In this document: piece after piece, positions 17,996 to 27,490 of the stretch
Numbering within the stretch: the stretch's first letter is position 1
Layout of the letters: each line of letters starts with the position of its first letter
Assembly: GCF_013350005.1 (NCBI RefSeq)
Contig: NZ_JABVWW010000008.1
Location: 1 to 64,000 of the forward strand
Reading direction: 5' to 3'
Origin: Methylocystis silviterrae
GTDB taxonomy: Bacteria > Pseudomonadota > Alphaproteobacteria > Rhizobiales > Beijerinckiaceae
DNA: 64,000 nt
The notes under the pieces: model-generated
The model's input: only the letters and a program-made list of their open reading frames with translations
Told to the model about the DNA's origin: nothing
The model's database searches: none
Translations under genes and position numbers: made by a program

Positions 17996-18802
17996 ATGAA
18001 CGAATTGCGTTTGGTGGTAGTCGGCGCGGCGGGCCGCATGGGCCGGATGCTGACCCAGATCATCCCCGATACTTTGGGCGTCCGATTGACTGCCGCTCTG
18101 GAGCGTCCCGGCTCTGCGGCGCTCGGCGCCGACAGCGGCGGCGCGGCGCCGAACGGCGTGCCGATCACGAGCGACGTCGGGGCCGCCCTCGGCGACGCTG
18201 ACGCGATCGTCGACTTTTCGTCTCCGAGCAGCAGCGTGGAACTGGCCCAGGCGGCGGCTCGGGCCCGGGTGGCGCACATCATCGGCACGACCGGACTGTC
18301 TCAGGAAGATCTCGCCGCCATCGCCGAATGCGCGCGGGAAACGGCGATCGTGCGTTCCGGCAATATGAGCCTCGGCGTCAATCTCCTCGCCGTGCTTATC
18401 GAACGCGCGGCGCGCGCGCTTGGACCGGCTTGGGACGCCGAGATCGTCGAGATGCATCACCGCCTCAAAGTCGATGCGCCATCAGGAACGGCGCTGCTGC
18501 TCGGCGAGGCGGTCGCGCGCGGTCGCGGAATCGATCTCGGCGAGAACAGCGCGCGTGGGCGCGACGGTCTGACAGGGCCGCGGCGGATCGGCGAGATCGG
18601 ATTTGCGAGCCTGCGCGGCGGCACGGTCGTCGGCGATCACACGGTCATCTTCGCCGGGGCCGGCGAGCGCATCGAATTCTCGCACCGCGCCGAGGATCGG
18701 GGCGTCTTCGCCCGCGGCGCCCTGGCCGCGGCGCTGTGGACGCGCGAGAAGGCCCCTGGGCTCTACTCCATGGCCGACGTGCTTGGCCTTACCGGCGCCT
18801 GA
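17996..18802 (+). CDS. dapB: 4-hydroxy-tetrahydrodipicolinate reductase
   Basis: A 268-residue NAD(P)H-dependent reductase of the lysine/diaminopimelate pathway. The dinucleotide-binding start is [27 protein letters not shown] is the hinge, [16 protein letters not shown] the next conserved block, and [20 protein letters not shown] holds the catalytic His-His and the Lys that bind tetrahydrodipicolinate. [19 protein letters not shown] and [17 protein letters not shown] complete the dimer region. ATG 17996 is chosen; the frame upstream overlaps mog and has no family homology. gpmA starts 15 bp after the stop, so they are co-transcribed. Confidence 0.95.
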   Translation: MNELRLVVVGAAGRMGRMLTQIIPDTLGVRLTAALERPGSAALGADSGGAAPNGVPITSDVGAALGDADAIVDFSSPSSSVELAQAAARARVAHIIGTTGLSQEDLAAIAECARETAIVRSGNMSLGVNLLAVLIERAARALGPAWDAEIVEMHHRLKVDAPSGTALLLGEAVARGRGIDLGENSARGRDGLTGPRRIGEIGFASLRGGTVVGDHTVIFAGAGERIEFSHRAEDRGVFARGALAAALWTREKAPGLYSMADVLGLTGA

Positions 18803-18817
18803 TATCGACGAGAATTT

Positions 18818-19441
18818 ATGAGCATGAATCGCACTCTCGTTCTGGTACGCCACGGTCAAAGCGAGTGGAACGCCAAAAACCTTTTCACTGGTTGGAAAAA
18901 CCCCGATTTGACGCCGCTCGGCATCGAAGAGGCGCGCCGCGCCGGCCGCGAGTTGAAGAAGCGGGACATTCTATTCAGCGTCGGCTTCACCTCCGCTTTG
19001 CTGCGCGCGCAACACACGATTGATCTCATTTTCGAGGAGCTGGGCCAGGCGAGTGTCCCGACCATCAAGGACCGCGCGTTGAATGAGCGCCATTACGGCG
19101 ATCTTTCCGGGCTCAACAAGGATGAGGCGCGCGACAAATGGGGCGAAGAGCAGGTGCACCTTTGGCGACGCTCCTATGACGTGCCGCCCCCAGGCGGCGA
19201 GAGCCTGAAGGACACGGTCGCGCGGGTCGTGCCCTTCTATGTCCAGCGCATTCTGCCGCCGGTGATGCGTGGCGAAAGGGCGTTGGTCGCGGCGCATGGC
19301 AATTCGCTGCGCGCGCTCTGCATGGTGCTGGAGCAGATGACGCCCGAGTCTGTGACCACGCTGGAACTTACGACCGGCGTTCCGATCATTTACCAGCTCA
19401 ACGCCGATTCGACGGTGGCGTCGAAGACTGTGTTGCTTTAG
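18818..19441 (+). CDS. gpmA: 2,3-bisphosphoglycerate-dependent phosphoglycerate mutase
   Basis: A 207-residue histidine-phosphatase-fold enzyme interconverting 3- and 2-phosphoglycerate in glycolysis. The catalytic motif [12 protein letters not shown] at the N-terminus carries the phospho-accepting His. [28 protein letters not shown] and [16 protein letters not shown] (second His) are all present. This is the short, alphaproteobacterial form. Translation can start at ATG 18818 or at ATG 18824 ([11 protein letters not shown]). It is 15 bp behind dapB, an arrangement found in other Rhizobiales. Confidence 0.95.
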   Translation: MSMNRTLVLVRHGQSEWNAKNLFTGWKNPDLTPLGIEEARRAGRELKKRDILFSVGFTSALLRAQHTIDLIFEELGQASVPTIKDRALNERHYGDLSGLNKDEARDKWGEEQVHLWRRSYDVPPPGGESLKDTVARVVPFYVQRILPPVMRGERALVAAHGNSLRALCMVLEQMTPESVTTLELTTGVPIIYQLNADSTVASKTVLL

Positions 19442-19539
19442 CCTCGTTCTGCGCAGCCGCGCTCTATTCTCGCTCGCGTACGCAGGCGGCGTCCCGACAG
19501 TGATGGACGAAACGCCCGTTCGGCGCCACATGTCGCTGC

Positions 19540-20163
19540 ATGCCTGAAATCGCGCCCGGCGCGTTCCACTATCCAAGCTTTCTCGACGCAGCGGCGCAAA
19601 CGGCTCTGGCTGAAGAGATCGCAAAGGTCATCGCGGCCGCGCCGCTCTATGTCTCGACCATGCCAAAGACCGGCGCCCCAATGTCGGTGCGTATGACCAA
19701 TTGCGGCGCGCTCGGCTGGGTCAGCGATAAGGAAGGGGGCTACCGCTACGCGCCGCGCCATCCCCAGACCGGGAATCCCTGGCCGGCGATGCCGCAAAGG
19801 CTTCTCGAATTTTGGAACGAGCTCACGCATTACGACAAGCCGCCTGAAGCCTGTCTCGTGAACGTCTATGACGAAACGGCGCGCATGGGCCTTCATCAGG
19901 ATAAGGATGAATCCGATTTCGCCGCGCCGATTCTCTCTTTGTCGCTTGGCGCAGACTGCCGCTTTAAGCTTGGCGGAACGCGGCGCGGCGATCGCGCCAA
20001 GGCGTTCGCGCTGTCGTCCGGAGACGCGCTCGTGCTCTCTGGACCCGCGAGGATGCGCTATCACGGCGTGGAGAGGATTCTGCCGACGATCAACAGGCCT
20101 TTGCCGGAAGCGCTGGCGGCGCTCGGCGTTCGCGTCAATTTGACGCTTCGGCGCGTCACTTAA
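19540..20163 (+). CDS. alkB: AlkB-type DNA repair dioxygenase
   Basis: A 207-residue Fe(II)/2-oxoglutarate dioxygenase that removes methyl groups from 1-methyladenine and 3-methylcytosine in DNA. Iron ligands are in GLHQDKDE (His119, Asp121) and MRYHGVERI (His175). The 2-oxoglutarate clamp and substrate Arg are in the final RVNLTLRR (Arg198, Asn200, Arg204). PMSVRMTNCGALGWVSD and the YRYAP segment are standard AlkB. The length is normal. ATG 19540 is the first start giving the family N-terminus. The gene stands alone with about 100 bp before it; no ada-type regulator is adjacent. Confidence 0.93.
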   Translation: MPEIAPGAFHYPSFLDAAAQTALAEEIAKVIAAAPLYVSTMPKTGAPMSVRMTNCGALGWVSDKEGGYRYAPRHPQTGNPWPAMPQRLLEFWNELTHYDKPPEACLVNVYDETARMGLHQDKDESDFAAPILSLSLGADCRFKLGGTRRGDRAKAFALSSGDALVLSGPARMRYHGVERILPTINRPLPEALAALGVRVNLTLRRVT

Positions 20164-20363
20164 GCCTCGGGTTCAGCGGGCGTTCACCGCTTCCGGGATA
20201 ATGTCCCGAGCAGTGAACGTAAACTCCGGCGTAGTTGTCTTGAAAGCCGGCTTCGTTGTAGTTTGCAACCCGTCTAAAGAGCGTCGGCGAGGCGCCAATA
20301 TTTGGCCGGGCGCATTTAATAAGGGCGGGCGCGTCGCGAACGCCGATGAGGAAAGGAACAAGG

Positions 20364-20762
20364 ATGAAGACTATTTCCCTGCTGACGTTCGCCGCGAGCG
20401 TCGCTTTCGCCGCATCCGCAGGCCAGGCTCTCGCCGCTGGCGATCCAGCTGCGGGCGAAAAAACCTTCGCGAAGTGCAAAGCCTGCCATCAGGTCGGTGA
20501 AACCGCCAAGAACGCCGTCGCGCCTCATCTCAACGGCATCGACGGCCGCAAGGCGGGCTCCGTCGAGGGCTACAACTATTCCGAGGCTGACAAGAATTCC
20601 GGCATCGTCTGGGACGAGGCCAGCTTCAAGGAGTTCATCAAGAATCCGAAGGCGAAGATTCCCGGCACCAAGATGATCTTCCAAGGCCTGCCCAACGATG
20701 CGGACCAGGAGAACGTGTGGGCCTATCTCGTTCAGTTCGGCCCCGACGGCAAGAAGAAGTAA
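20364..20762 (+). CDS. Cytochrome c2-type periplasmic cytochrome c
   Basis: A 132-residue class I cytochrome c. Residues 1-24 (MKTISLLTFAASVAFAASAG...) are a signal peptide with cleavage near ALAA. CKACH (38-42) binds haem and the Met ligand is in PGTKMIFQG (about residue 105). The arrangement and length fit cytochrome c2/c550 of alphaproteobacteria. It probably carries electrons in the periplasm; the partner enzymes are not in this window. ATG 20364 is preferred to ATG 20346, because GGAACAAGG lies just before it and the signal peptide starts there. A terminator follows 30 bp after the stop. Confidence 0.93.
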   Translation: MKTISLLTFAASVAFAASAGQALAAGDPAAGEKTFAKCKACHQVGETAKNAVAPHLNGIDGRKAGSVEGYNYSEADKNSGIVWDEASFKEFIKNPKAKIPGTKMIFQGLPNDADQENVWAYLVQFGPDGKKK

Positions 20763-20790
20763 GCGCGCATCATCTGACGTGACGTTTCTG

Positions 20791-20820
20791 GCGGTCCTGT
20801 TCTCAGGGCCGCCTTTTTGT
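20791..20820 (+). terminator. Intrinsic terminator of the cytochrome c gene
   Basis: GGCGG-T-CCT and AGG-G-CCGCC pair around GTTCTC (20791-20814) and run into TTTTTG. This is a clear rho-independent terminator. Confidence 0.9.
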
Positions 20821-21087
20821 TGCGCTCCTGCATGGGAGAAGAATCAGGCGCGGGGCTCAAGGCTCAGGCTATGTCGAAAATACAACAGTCAACAAAAGTG
20901 ACGATTTCGTCTTTGAAAGAGTTCCAGTAAAAAATCGCTTTGGTGTCGTAATTTAGCAACACTCAGTTACAATCAGAAACAATACTTGGAAGCCTTCCAT
21001 GCTAGCCCCTTGTCGTAATTGACAGTTTTTAAAGACAAACCTTAACCATTGCCTAATCGCGATATGAACCGCGCGGAAGGGGCAGAT
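20821..21087. other. AT-rich leader of the TonB receptor gene
   Basis: From about 20875 to 21050 the sequence is AT-rich compared with its surroundings and must hold the promoter of the receptor gene. I looked for an obvious Fur, Irr or RirA palindrome and cannot point to a convincing one. TTG 21049 and ATG 21064 are in frame with the receptor but lack a ribosome binding site. Confidence 0.4.
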
Positions 21088-23652
21088 ATGATTCCAAAAC
21101 AATTGCTGTCGGTGCAGACACTCTCCTCCCTGGGTGCGGCGTTTGACCGGACGACAGGCGCGGCTTCGGTCGGCGCCCTAACTCTTGCCGCTGCGCTGAC
21201 GCCCACGCTTCCTGCTCTCGCGCAATCCCAATCCGGGCCCCTGCCGCCGATACGGGTCGAGGCGCCGCCGGAGAAACCCCGCGCGGTCCCCCAGGCGAAG
21301 CCGAAGCCTGTCGCTTCGCAGGCGCGCTCCGCGAGCGGCGCCCAAAAGTTGCCCCCCATCGACGTTGGAGGCGCACGGCGCAGCGCTCGGGTCGCGCCCG
21401 TGCGCTCCGCCTTGGTCACAGGGTCTGCCGTTTCAAGCGGGACTGTCGGAGCGACCTCGACCGGCGCGGGCAGCGCGGCCTTCGCTGCGGCTGTCGCCAA
21501 TGTCGGCCGTAACCCGACAGACGTTCATGGCTACTTCGCAGGGAGAATGTCGACCGCGACGAAGACCAACACGCCGATCCTCGACATACCCCAGTCGGTC
21601 ACAGTTCTGACGCGCCAGCAGCTCGACGATCGCAACAGTCTCGCCCTGGAAAATGCGCTGGCCTACGTTCCCGGCGTCACGGTGCAGCAGGGCGAACGAA
21701 ACCGCGATCAGGTCACCATTCGCGGACAGACCACAAGTGCGGATTTCTACATCGACGGAATCCGCGACGACGCGGAATACTATCGCGATCTCTATAACAT
21801 CCAGGCAGTCGAAGTGATCAAGGGCCCCAGCGCGCTGATCTTCGGCCGCGGCGGCGGCGGCGGCGTCGTCAACCGCGTCACCAAGAAAGCCGACGGCGAA
21901 ACGATAAATGAATTACGGGTCGTTGGCGGCAGCTTCGGACGCAAGCGTGTCACCGCCGATTTCGGGCGGGCGGTCACCGATACGATCGCCGTGCGTCTCA
22001 ACGCCCTTTACGAACAGTCCTACGGTTATCGCGACTTCGACAAGCTCGAGCGCTGGGGCGTCAATCCGGCGCTGTCATGGAAGCCTTTCGAGAACACTTT
22101 CGTGCTGTTCAATTACGAGCATTTCCGCGATCGACGGACCGCGGATCGCGGCGTGCCGTCATTCGGCGGTTTCCGGTTCCTCGGAGAAAACATTTATCCG
22201 GGCTATCCATTGCCGACCCCACGATCGGCCTTCTTCGGCGTCGGCAATCCGTCCGTGCGTGACGTCAACTACGCCAGGACCAACATGGATCGCGCCGCTC
22301 TCGTGATCGATCATACGACTGAATTCGGGTTGAACATCCGTAATCAGCTCGCCTGGGCGAATTATGACAAGCTATATCAGAACACATTCCCGGATCAGAC
22401 GCTGGGCCAGTTGTCGCAACAACTCAACCCCGCGCTGAACGGGCTAAGCCCGATCACGATCACGCCGGTGGGCGTCGCGCGACTCGACGGTTACGTCGCG
22501 CCGACGCCGCGACGCAATATCTTCAACCAGACGGACTTGACCTATAAATTCGCTATGACCCCCGATATCCGTCACACGCTGGTCGTGGGGACGGAGTTTG
22601 GCAATCAATGGACCTTTACCGGAAGAGACATCTCGCGATTCAACAACCCTCTCAACGGGCCGCGAAGGCTCACGACTCCGTTCTGGGCCCCCACCGTTTA
22701 CGCGCCGGTCTTCTTCACCAACTACTTTGATACGGCGACGCGGCGCTGGAACACGAACCTCGACATTGGCTCTGCCTATGTCCAGGACCAGATCGAGGTG
22801 ACCAAATATTTCGATGTTCTCGCTGGCGTAAGATTCGACAGCTTCCACATGAGGTTCAATGACGGGATCACGCTCGAGAACCAGAGCCGCCTCGACAACA
22901 AATGGTCGCCGAGATTCGGTCTGATTTTCAAACCCTTGGACATCGTCTCTTTCTACGGAGCCTATTCGCGCTCGTTCCTGCCGCAATCGGGCGATCAGTT
23001 CAATCAGCTGCCGAGGACGGCCGCGAGCCTGGCGCCGCAGGGCTTTGAAAATGTTGAATTCGGCTTCAAGGCGCAGCTCCTGCCGACGCTGTTGTTCACG
23101 GGCGCGATCTATCAATTGAACCGTTCGAACCAGGCATTGACGCTAACTGCGCTAACCTCCGTTCTCGCCAATACGCGCACGCAGGGCGCCGAACTCGGTC
23201 TCGTCGGCAATATGACCGACGAATGGCAGGTCTCGCTTGGATACGGATATCAGGACGCGCGCGTCGTATCGACCGATCGCGGTTTCAATCCGCGGCAGCC
23301 CTTTCTCACGGATGTCGGCAAGGTCAATCCGTCGGTTCCGAGAAACACTTTCTCGTATTGGAACCGTTACGATTTGTCTTCGTTCGTTGGCGGGGGTCCC
23401 GGCGTTCTCGGATTGGGCGCCGGCGTGATCTATGCTTCGAGCTTCTATCCGTCTCTCGACAACAGGGTGATCGTGCCCGGTTACGCGCGCATTGACGGCG
23501 CGCTTTTTGTGAAGGTGACGGAAAACATCTCCGGCCAGCTCAACATCGAGAACCTGACCGGCGCCTACTACTACGCCTCGGCGCACAACAACAACAACAT
23601 CATGCCCGGCGCCCCGCGCTCGGCCTATGTCACTCTCAATGCGAGGTTCTAG
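21088..23652 (+). CDS. TonB-dependent siderophore receptor
   Basis: An 854-residue outer-membrane receptor, probably for a ferric catecholate or hydroxamate siderophore. The signal sequence ends near TPTLPALAQSQ. About 110 residues rich in Pro, Ala and Gly follow, with no STN signalling domain recognisable. The plug starts at DIPQSVTVLTRQQLDDRNSL and runs through ALAYVPGVTVQQGERNRDQV, TIRGQTTSADFYIDGIRDDA and VEVIKGPSALIFGRGGGGGV. The barrel follows to the last strand SAYVTLNARF with its terminal Phe. ATG 21088 has AAGGGG at good distance. No sigma/anti-sigma pair or transporter is adjacent, so control and partners are elsewhere. Confidence 0.92.
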   Translation: MIPKQLLSVQTLSSLGAAFDRTTGAASVGALTLAAALTPTLPALAQSQSGPLPPIRVEAPPEKPRAVPQAKPKPVASQARSASGAQKLPPIDVGGARRSARVAPVRSALVTGSAVSSGTVGATSTGAGSAAFAAAVANVGRNPTDVHGYFAGRMSTATKTNTPILDIPQSVTVLTRQQLDDRNSLALENALAYVPGVTVQQGERNRDQVTIRGQTTSADFYIDGIRDDAEYYRDLYNIQAVEVIKGPSALIFGRGGGGGVVNRVTKKADGETINELRVVGGSFGRKRVTADFGRAVTDTIAVRLNALYEQSYGYRDFDKLERWGVNPALSWKPFENTFVLFNYEHFRDRRTADRGVPSFGGFRFLGENIYPGYPLPTPRSAFFGVGNPSVRDVNYARTNMDRAALVIDHTTEFGLNIRNQLAWANYDKLYQNTFPDQTLGQLSQQLNPALNGLSPITITPVGVARLDGYVAPTPRRNIFNQTDLTYKFAMTPDIRHTLVVGTEFGNQWTFTGRDISRFNNPLNGPRRLTTPFWAPTVYAPVFFTNYFDTATRRWNTNLDIGSAYVQDQIEVTKYFDVLAGVRFDSFHMRFNDGITLENQSRLDNKWSPRFGLIFKPLDIVSFYGAYSRSFLPQSGDQFNQLPRTAASLAPQGFENVEFGFKAQLLPTLLFTGAIYQLNRSNQALTLTALTSVLANTRTQGAELGLVGNMTDEWQVSLGYGYQDARVVSTDRGFNPRQPFLTDVGKVNPSVPRNTFSYWNRYDLSSFVGGGPGVLGLGAGVIYASSFYPSLDNRVIVPGYARIDGALFVKVTENISGQLNIENLTGAYYYASAHNNNNIMPGAPRSAYVTLNARF

Positions 23653-23794
23653 CCAGCGAAACATTGTCTGCCCGCGGGGTGGCTTGCATGGCCGCCTTTG
23701 GAGCCTGTGAAAATCCTAGCTCGACGCCGCGCAAGCGTGCGGCGCCGGGTTAAAGCTCTTGCGCCGCGCCCCCTGGTCCTGCACCTAGGACGCC

Positions 23795-25204
23795 GTGACT
23801 CGCAAACCCGACGAAATATCCGCCGATCTGATGCAGCCGCTGGCGACTCTGCCCGTGTTCTACGCGCTTGCCGGGCGGCGCGCGCTCGTCATCGGCGGCG
23901 GCGAAGCGGCAGCCTGGAAAGTCGACTTGGCGGCCGCGACCGGCGCGCAGGTCGACGTTTTTGCGCCTGCGCCCTGTGACAAGCTGCGCGAGATCGGAGC
24001 GGCGCGCGACAACGTCGCCATTCACAAGCGCGCCGTCGAGCCCAACGATTTCGCCGGCGCCGCGATGGCGCTTGGCGCGATCGAGGACGACGCGCTCGCG
24101 CGTCAGGTTCACGAATGGGCGCGCGCGGCCGGCGTGCCGCTCAATCTCGCCGATCGGCCTGCGCTCAGCGATTTCATTATGGGCGCCATCGTCAATCGCT
24201 CGCCGCTCGTGATCGGCGTTTCGACCGGCGGCGCATCGCCGGTTTTCGCACAGGCGGTGCGCGGCCGAATCGAGACGCTGGTGCCCGCGACGTTCCAGGC
24301 CTGGACGCGCGCGGCGCAGGCCTGGCGGCCGCTCGTGCGCGCGTCCGGACTCGACTTTCTGGCGCGCCGCGATTTCTGGCGCCGCTTCACGCGGCTCGCC
24401 TTCCGCGACATCGAGCGCGCGCCGCAAGAGGACGACCGCGCGGCGCTGATCGAAGAGGCGCGCGCCGGCGCCGAGGCCACGGCGCGCGGGCGCGTCACGC
24501 TTGTCGGGGCAGGGCCCGGCGATCCGGAGCTGCTGACGCTGAAGGGCATGCGCGCGCTCGCCGGCGCCGACGTCGTGCTCTTCGACGATCTCGTTCCCGC
24601 GAGCATTCTCGATCTCGCTCGCCGCGAAGCGACACGGATCAACGTTGGCAAGCGCGGCTACGCGCCCTCGGTGCGGCAGGAAGAAATCAGCGCGCTGCTT
24701 GTCCAGCTCGCGCGGGAGGGCAAGAACGTCGTGCGGCTAAAAGGCGGAGACCCGCTCATTTTCGGTCGCGCCAATGAGGAAATCGCCGCATTACGCGACG
24801 CAGGCTTCTCCATAGAGATCGTGCCTGGCGTGACCGCCGCCTGCGCCGGCGGCGCTGCGATCAGCAAGTCGCTGACGAGCCGGGAGACGGCCCGGCGTTT
24901 GCAATTCATTACGGCGCACACGAAGGACGGCGAATTTCCCGAGGACTTCGATTGGGGCGCGCTCGCCGACGAACGCGCGACGACGGCCGTCTACATGGGC
25001 AACCGCACGCTGCCGGAATTGTCGCGTCGTCTGCTGAAGGAGGGCATGTCGCATGATACGCCCGCTTTCCTCATTGAACGCGCTTCCACGCCGCACGAGC
25101 GGGTGGTCAAGGGCACGATCGCGGATTTGCCGGGTAAAGCGGCGGAACAGACCATCGTCGGGCCGGTGATGGTTCTGATCGGCTGGGCGCTGGCGGAGAA
25201 GTGA
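23795..25204 (+). CDS. cysG: Siroheme synthase (trifunctional CysG)
   Basis: A 469-residue fusion. Residues 15-215 are the precorrin-2 dehydrogenase/ferrochelatase part (FYALAGRRALVIGGGEAAAWK, then NLADRPALSDFIMGAIVNRS and IGVSTGGASPVFAQAVRGRIE). Residues 228-465 are the SAM-dependent uroporphyrinogen-III methyltransferase (VTLVGAGPGDPELLTLKGMR, VRLKGGDPLIFGRANEEI, then GVTAACAGGAA and TAVYMGNRTL). It makes siroheme for sulfite or nitrite reductase. The start is GTG 23795; ATG 23831 is a shorter choice. It drains the intermediate made by HemC and HemD, whose genes lie 2 kb downstream on the other strand. No cysteine-pathway reductase follows directly. Confidence 0.95.
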   Translation: MTRKPDEISADLMQPLATLPVFYALAGRRALVIGGGEAAAWKVDLAAATGAQVDVFAPAPCDKLREIGAARDNVAIHKRAVEPNDFAGAAMALGAIEDDALARQVHEWARAAGVPLNLADRPALSDFIMGAIVNRSPLVIGVSTGGASPVFAQAVRGRIETLVPATFQAWTRAAQAWRPLVRASGLDFLARRDFWRRFTRLAFRDIERAPQEDDRAALIEEARAGAEATARGRVTLVGAGPGDPELLTLKGMRALAGADVVLFDDLVPASILDLARREATRINVGKRGYAPSVRQEEISALLVQLAREGKNVVRLKGGDPLIFGRANEEIAALRDAGFSIEIVPGVTAACAGGAAISKSLTSRETARRLQFITAHTKDGEFPEDFDWGALADERATTAVYMGNRTLPELSRRLLKEGMSHDTPAFLIERASTPHERVVKGTIADLPGKAAEQTIVGPVMVLIGWALAEK

Positions 25205-25247
25205 TTCAGCGCTATTGTTGGGCAAGAAGCGCGAGCGGAGATGCGAT

Positions 25248-26798
25248 ATGGCCTTCACGAGACGATCCGCGCTGCTTGCGTCGGGGCTCGGCTTGCTGTC
25301 CCCCAAAGCGCTCGCCAAGGCCAACTCCAAACCGTCGCCCGTTCGCGAGCCGACCCAAAATCATCTGAACGAACTCAACGGGCTCGTCGTCGACGTCATG
25401 AAAAAAACCGGCGTGCCGGGGATGTCGGTCGCCGTCGTCTCGCCCGATCGCGTGCTCTATTTGAAAGGCTTCGGCGTGCGCCGCGCAGGCGCCGCCGAAC
25501 GCGTCGACCCCGACACGGTCTTCCAGCTCGCTTCGCTTTCCAAACCACTCTCCACGACGGCTGTCGCGAGCCTCGTCGGAGAGGGCGTCGTCTCGTGGGA
25601 TCATCCGATCGTGCGGAGCCTGCCGGAATTCGCGATGAGCGATCCGTGGGTCACGCGCGAGATCACGCTGCGCGACATGTTCTGCCATCGCAGCGGACTA
25701 CCCGACCATGCCGGCGACCTTGTCGAAGACATCGGCTACGACCGCAATGAAATCATTCGCCGGTTGCGCTACATCAAACCGGACACGAGCTTTCGCACGC
25801 ATTACGCGTACAACAATATGGGGTTTTCGGCGGCGGGTTTCGCGGCGGCGGACGTTGCAGGAAAGTCCTGGGAAGATATTTGCGACGAACATCTGTACAG
25901 GCCGCTTGGCATGGCGAACGCCAGTTCGCACCACGCAGATTTCGCCGCGCGTAGGAACCGCGCATTCGGCCATGTGCGCCGCGGCGACAGATGGGTGGTC
26001 GGCGAACAGCGTGATCCTGACGCCCAGGCGCCGGCGGGCGGCGCGTCGGCGTCGGCGCGCGACATGGCGACATGGGTGCGGATGCAGCTCGGACGCGGCG
26101 CCCTCGACGGCCGCGAGATCGTCAAGCCGGAGGCGCTCGCAGACACGCATTTCCCGCAGATCGCCACAGGACCCGCCCATGACCCGATGCGCGGACCGAC
26201 CTTTTACGGCCTGGGTTGGGACATTGACTATGGCGGTCCGGCGCGGGTGCGCTGGAGCCATTCGGGCGCCTTCTCTCTTGGCGCCTCGACCTGCGTCTAT
26301 GTCATGCCGGTGGAGCGATTCGGCATTGTCGTGCTCAGCAATTCCGCGCCGGTCGGCGCGCCAGAAACCATCTGCCGCAGCTTCCTCGATATCGTCCTGA
26401 CGGGGAAGATCGAACGGGACTGGCTCGCGCTCTTTGGCGAGGCTTTTGCGCAGATGGCGGTCCCCGCATACGGTCGAGACGCTGATTACGCCAAGCCGCT
26501 CGCCAGCGCGCCGGCGCGCGCGTCGCGCGCGACATATGTCGGCGACTACCGCAATGAGCTTTACGGACCCATCGGGGTCGTCGAATCGGCCGACGGGCTT
26601 TCGCTGACCCTTGGCCCCACGCCCACGCCCTATCCGCTGCGTCACTATTCAGACAACATTTTCACCTTTCAGCCTCCGGGAGAAAACGCCAGCGGGGTCA
26701 GTCCGGTAAGGTTTTCTCGCAGCGGCGGCGAGAAGGCGAGCGCCGTCGCCATCGACTATTTCAACGCGAACGGTCAGGGCGTTTTCGTGCGCAGCTGA
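25248..26798 (+). CDS. Beta-lactamase-family serine hydrolase, exported
   Basis: A 516-residue penicillin-binding-fold hydrolase of the class C/AmpH/EstB group. The N-terminus MAFTRRSALLASGLGLLS carries a twin arginine before a hydrophobic stretch, so Tat export is possible. Catalytic motifs: SLSK (Ser96-Lys99) in VFQLASLSKPLST, YAYNNMGFSA (YxN), and HSGAFSLG as the third motif. A C-terminal domain of about 100 residues follows the catalytic domain. Such proteins may be peptidases or esterases acting on cell-wall or small substrates; real beta-lactamase activity is unlikely to be assignable from sequence. ATG 25248 follows GAGCGGAGATGCG. Its 3' end overlaps convergent hemD by 25 bp. Confidence 0.85.
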   Translation: MAFTRRSALLASGLGLLSPKALAKANSKPSPVREPTQNHLNELNGLVVDVMKKTGVPGMSVAVVSPDRVLYLKGFGVRRAGAAERVDPDTVFQLASLSKPLSTTAVASLVGEGVVSWDHPIVRSLPEFAMSDPWVTREITLRDMFCHRSGLPDHAGDLVEDIGYDRNEIIRRLRYIKPDTSFRTHYAYNNMGFSAAGFAAADVAGKSWEDICDEHLYRPLGMANASSHHADFAARRNRAFGHVRRGDRWVVGEQRDPDAQAPAGGASASARDMATWVRMQLGRGALDGREIVKPEALADTHFPQIATGPAHDPMRGPTFYGLGWDIDYGGPARVRWSHSGAFSLGASTCVYVMPVERFGIVVLSNSAPVGAPETICRSFLDIVLTGKIERDWLALFGEAFAQMAVPAYGRDADYAKPLASAPARASRATYVGDYRNELYGPIGVVESADGLSLTLGPTPTPYPLRHYSDNIFTFQPPGENASGVSPVRFSRSGGEKASAVAIDYFNANGQGVFVRS

Positions 26799-27490
26799 GT
26801 CGATAGAAGCGACAGCAAATGTTCTTCATCCGGCTTTGCCGCGACAAGGGTTTGCAAGCCGAGTTTACGAAGCGGCGCCGCGACATGTTCCGACAGCGCG
26901 ACATGAGTCATGTCGCGCAATGCATCGGCGACGCCGGCAGCCTGCGCGAGCTGCAGGAAGATCTCCGCGCTGCGCCGGGAATAGTGCAGGGCGGCGGTGA
27001 CGCGCCGCGCGGCGATGGCGGCTAAGGCCTCGGCGGTCAGCGCCCGCGCCGCCCGCGCTTCGTAAACTTCGACCGTGTGGACCTCGAGGCCCGCGGCGCG
27101 CAGGCCCGCCTCCAGAATCGGCTGTCGGTCGCGCCCGGCCAGATAAAGGAAATGCGCCGGACGCCGATAGCGTTCGAGGAGACGCGGAAGAATGGCTTCG
27201 GCGTTCCCGGCGACAATATCTGGTTGGAAGCCACGCGCGCGCGCCGCTTCGGCGGTTTTCTCGCCAACGGCGTGCAGCGGCGCCGCTCTGAGCTGGCGCG
27301 CATCGCCGGCGAACTCGACGCCTTTCGCGCTCGTCACGATGACGGCGTCATACTCACCGCAAGGAATGCTCGCGTCCGTGGCGGCGAATTCCAGCACAGG
27401 AGAGATTACGGCGACGCAATCCAGCGCCTGCAGCTTCCCCGCCGTGCGCGCGGCGTCTGTCGCCGCGCGCAGCACCAGGATCGGCGTCAC
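26774..27490 (-). CDS. hemD: Uroporphyrinogen-III synthase
   Basis: A 238-residue HemD, which cyclises hydroxymethylbilane with inversion of ring D. HemD is poorly conserved. Supporting features are the start ILVLRAATDAARTAGKLQAL, AVIVTSAKGVEFAG, LHAVGEKTAEAARARGF, FLYLAGRDRQPILEAGLRAA and the C-terminal ALSEHVAAPLRKLGLQ. The position after hemC with a 4-bp ATGA overlap makes the call firm. Translational coupling to hemC is likely. Its last 25 bp overlap the convergent hydrolase gene. Confidence 0.92.
   Translation of the reverse strand: MTPILVLRAATDAARTAGKLQALDCVAVISPVLEFAATDASIPCGEYDAVIVTSAKGVEFAGDARQLRAAPLHAVGEKTAEAARARGFQPDIVAGNAEAILPRLLERYRRPAHFLYLAGRDRQPILEAGLRAAGLEVHTVEVYEARAARALTAEALAAIAARRVTAALHYSRRSAEIFLQLAQAAGVADALRDMTHVALSEHVAAPLRKLGLQTLVAAKPDEEHLLSLLSTQLRTKTP

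Noticed and set aside
20821-21087. Possible iron-responsive operator before the siderophore receptor.
   Set aside because: Several AT-rich half-sites are present, but none forms a convincing Fur, Irr or RirA motif by eye.
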